A DNA stretch of 64,000 bases from Streptococcus parasanguinis (GTDB lineage: Bacteria > Bacillota > Bacilli > Lactobacillales > Streptococcaceae). Shown here in pieces: positions 63,578-64,000 of the stretch (positions are counted from its first letter, which is position 1; every line of letters starts with the position of its first letter). The notes below the pieces were generated by a model. The model ran no database searches. It was not told where the DNA came from and was given only the letters and a program-made list of their open reading frames with translations. The stretch spans positions 62,001 to 126,000 of the forward strand of contig NZ_JALDUR010000002.1 in assembly GCF_023109675.1 (NCBI RefSeq). Direction: 5' to 3'. A program made the translations under genes and the position numbers.

Positions 63578-64000
63578 ATGACAAACCAAGAGAAACATCT
63601 TGAGGAAAATAAAGAACATAGTAAGATAAGTGAAGATTATCCTAATTCTGTATCTGTTCAGAATCCTCCAAAAGAAAATAGCTTACATTCTATTCTTCTT
63701 TCAGCGACATTTTACTTATCTATTATCTATCTTGTATTGTTTGTCTTTTACTTTGCACCTTGGGGTGATGGTTGGGGATTTGTCGTTTTGATTTTCCTTG
63801 GTCCAAACTTATTAAGTCTTGCGATTGGGGCCTTTCTAATTCGACTAGGGATGAAGAAGAGGAATAAAAGTCTTCTCTATGCGAGTGTTGGACTCTATCT
63901 GCTGTCTATCATCTTGGCTTTTGATCCGGACTGGGAAATATTTCGAATTGCTCCCTTATGTTTAGGTATTTTGGATTTAATCGGAACACTCCTGGTTAAA
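63578..64000 (+). CDS. Multi-pass membrane protein, 3' end outside the window
   Basis: Open frame from ATG 63578 (TTAGGAGAAAG upstream) to the right edge, at least 141 residues. A polar, acidic N-terminus (about 1-33) is followed by four hydrophobic segments (about 36-56, 63-85, 98-110, 118-138). No family recognised. The gap 63407-63577 before it contains a long-loop inverted repeat (TTCCAGT...ACTGGAA, 63419-63455) and no gene. Confidence 0.75.
   Translation, partial: MTNQEKHLEENKEHSKISEDYPNSVSVQNPPKENSLHSILLSATFYLSIIYLVLFVFYFAPWGDGWGFVVLIFLGPNLLSLAIGAFLIRLGMKKRNKSLLYASVGLYLLSIILAFDPDWEIFRIAPLCLGILDLIGTLLVK

Overview
The window is a low-GC Firmicute chromosome segment that reads as a viridans-group Streptococcus (mitis/sanguinis/parasanguinis side; species not resolved from sequence alone). 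Marker order supports this: pfkA-pyk followed by a signal-peptidase-like gene, truB-ribF-spx-UPF0223-inositol phosphatase, a pst operon with tandem pstB genes, pepN next to ciaRH, an rgp rhamnan cluster, and infC-rpmI-rplT. Many promoters have TATAAT preceded by TGn and little recognisable -35. No rRNA, tRNA or CRISPR array was seen.

Layout. 0-8 kb: 3' part of dnaE, glycolytic pfkA-pyk, a signal peptidase I relative lacking both catalytic residues, and an amino-acid ABC operon. 8-16 kb: a multi-hairpin intergenic element, mntE, pcrA, a DUF2130 protein, an acetyltransferase, a hydrolase and an RclA/Har-type flavoprotein reductase. 16-26 kb: truB-ribF, spxA1-UPF0223-phosphatase-rRNA methyltransferase, then pstS-C-A-B1-B2-phoU. 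26-36 kb: pepN, bioY with a probable BirA operator, a disordered membrane-anchored protein directly before ciaRH, gloA, pgdA, a DEAD-box helicase and a Gfo/Idh oxidoreductase.

36.5-59.5 kb is a rhamnose-rich cell-wall polysaccharide locus. Its conserved core (gtrB/gacI-type transferase, rmlD, rgpA, rgpB, rgpC, rgpD, rgpF-like, gacH-like glycerol-phosphate transferase) is interrupted by AT-rich accessory genes: flippase, several GT2/GT4/GT-C enzymes, a frameshifted acyltransferase, a decayed glycosyltransferase tail, and a degenerate IS30-family element. RmlD makes dTDP-rhamnose, RgpA/RgpB/RgpF-type enzymes build the rhamnan inside the cell, RgpC/RgpD export it, and GtrB, flippase, GT-C and GacH-type proteins probably decorate it outside.

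59.6-64 kb: EbsA-like protein, ferredoxin, a LysM-like membrane protein, cmk, infC-rpmI-rplT with a structured leader, a dCMP deaminase, and a membrane protein cut by the window end.

The most notable non-genic signal is a 175-bp three-hairpin repeat present three times (18024, 32749, and inverted at 46983). One copy supplies the stop codon of ribF and another lies inside the IS30 transposase, so it behaves like a small mobile element.
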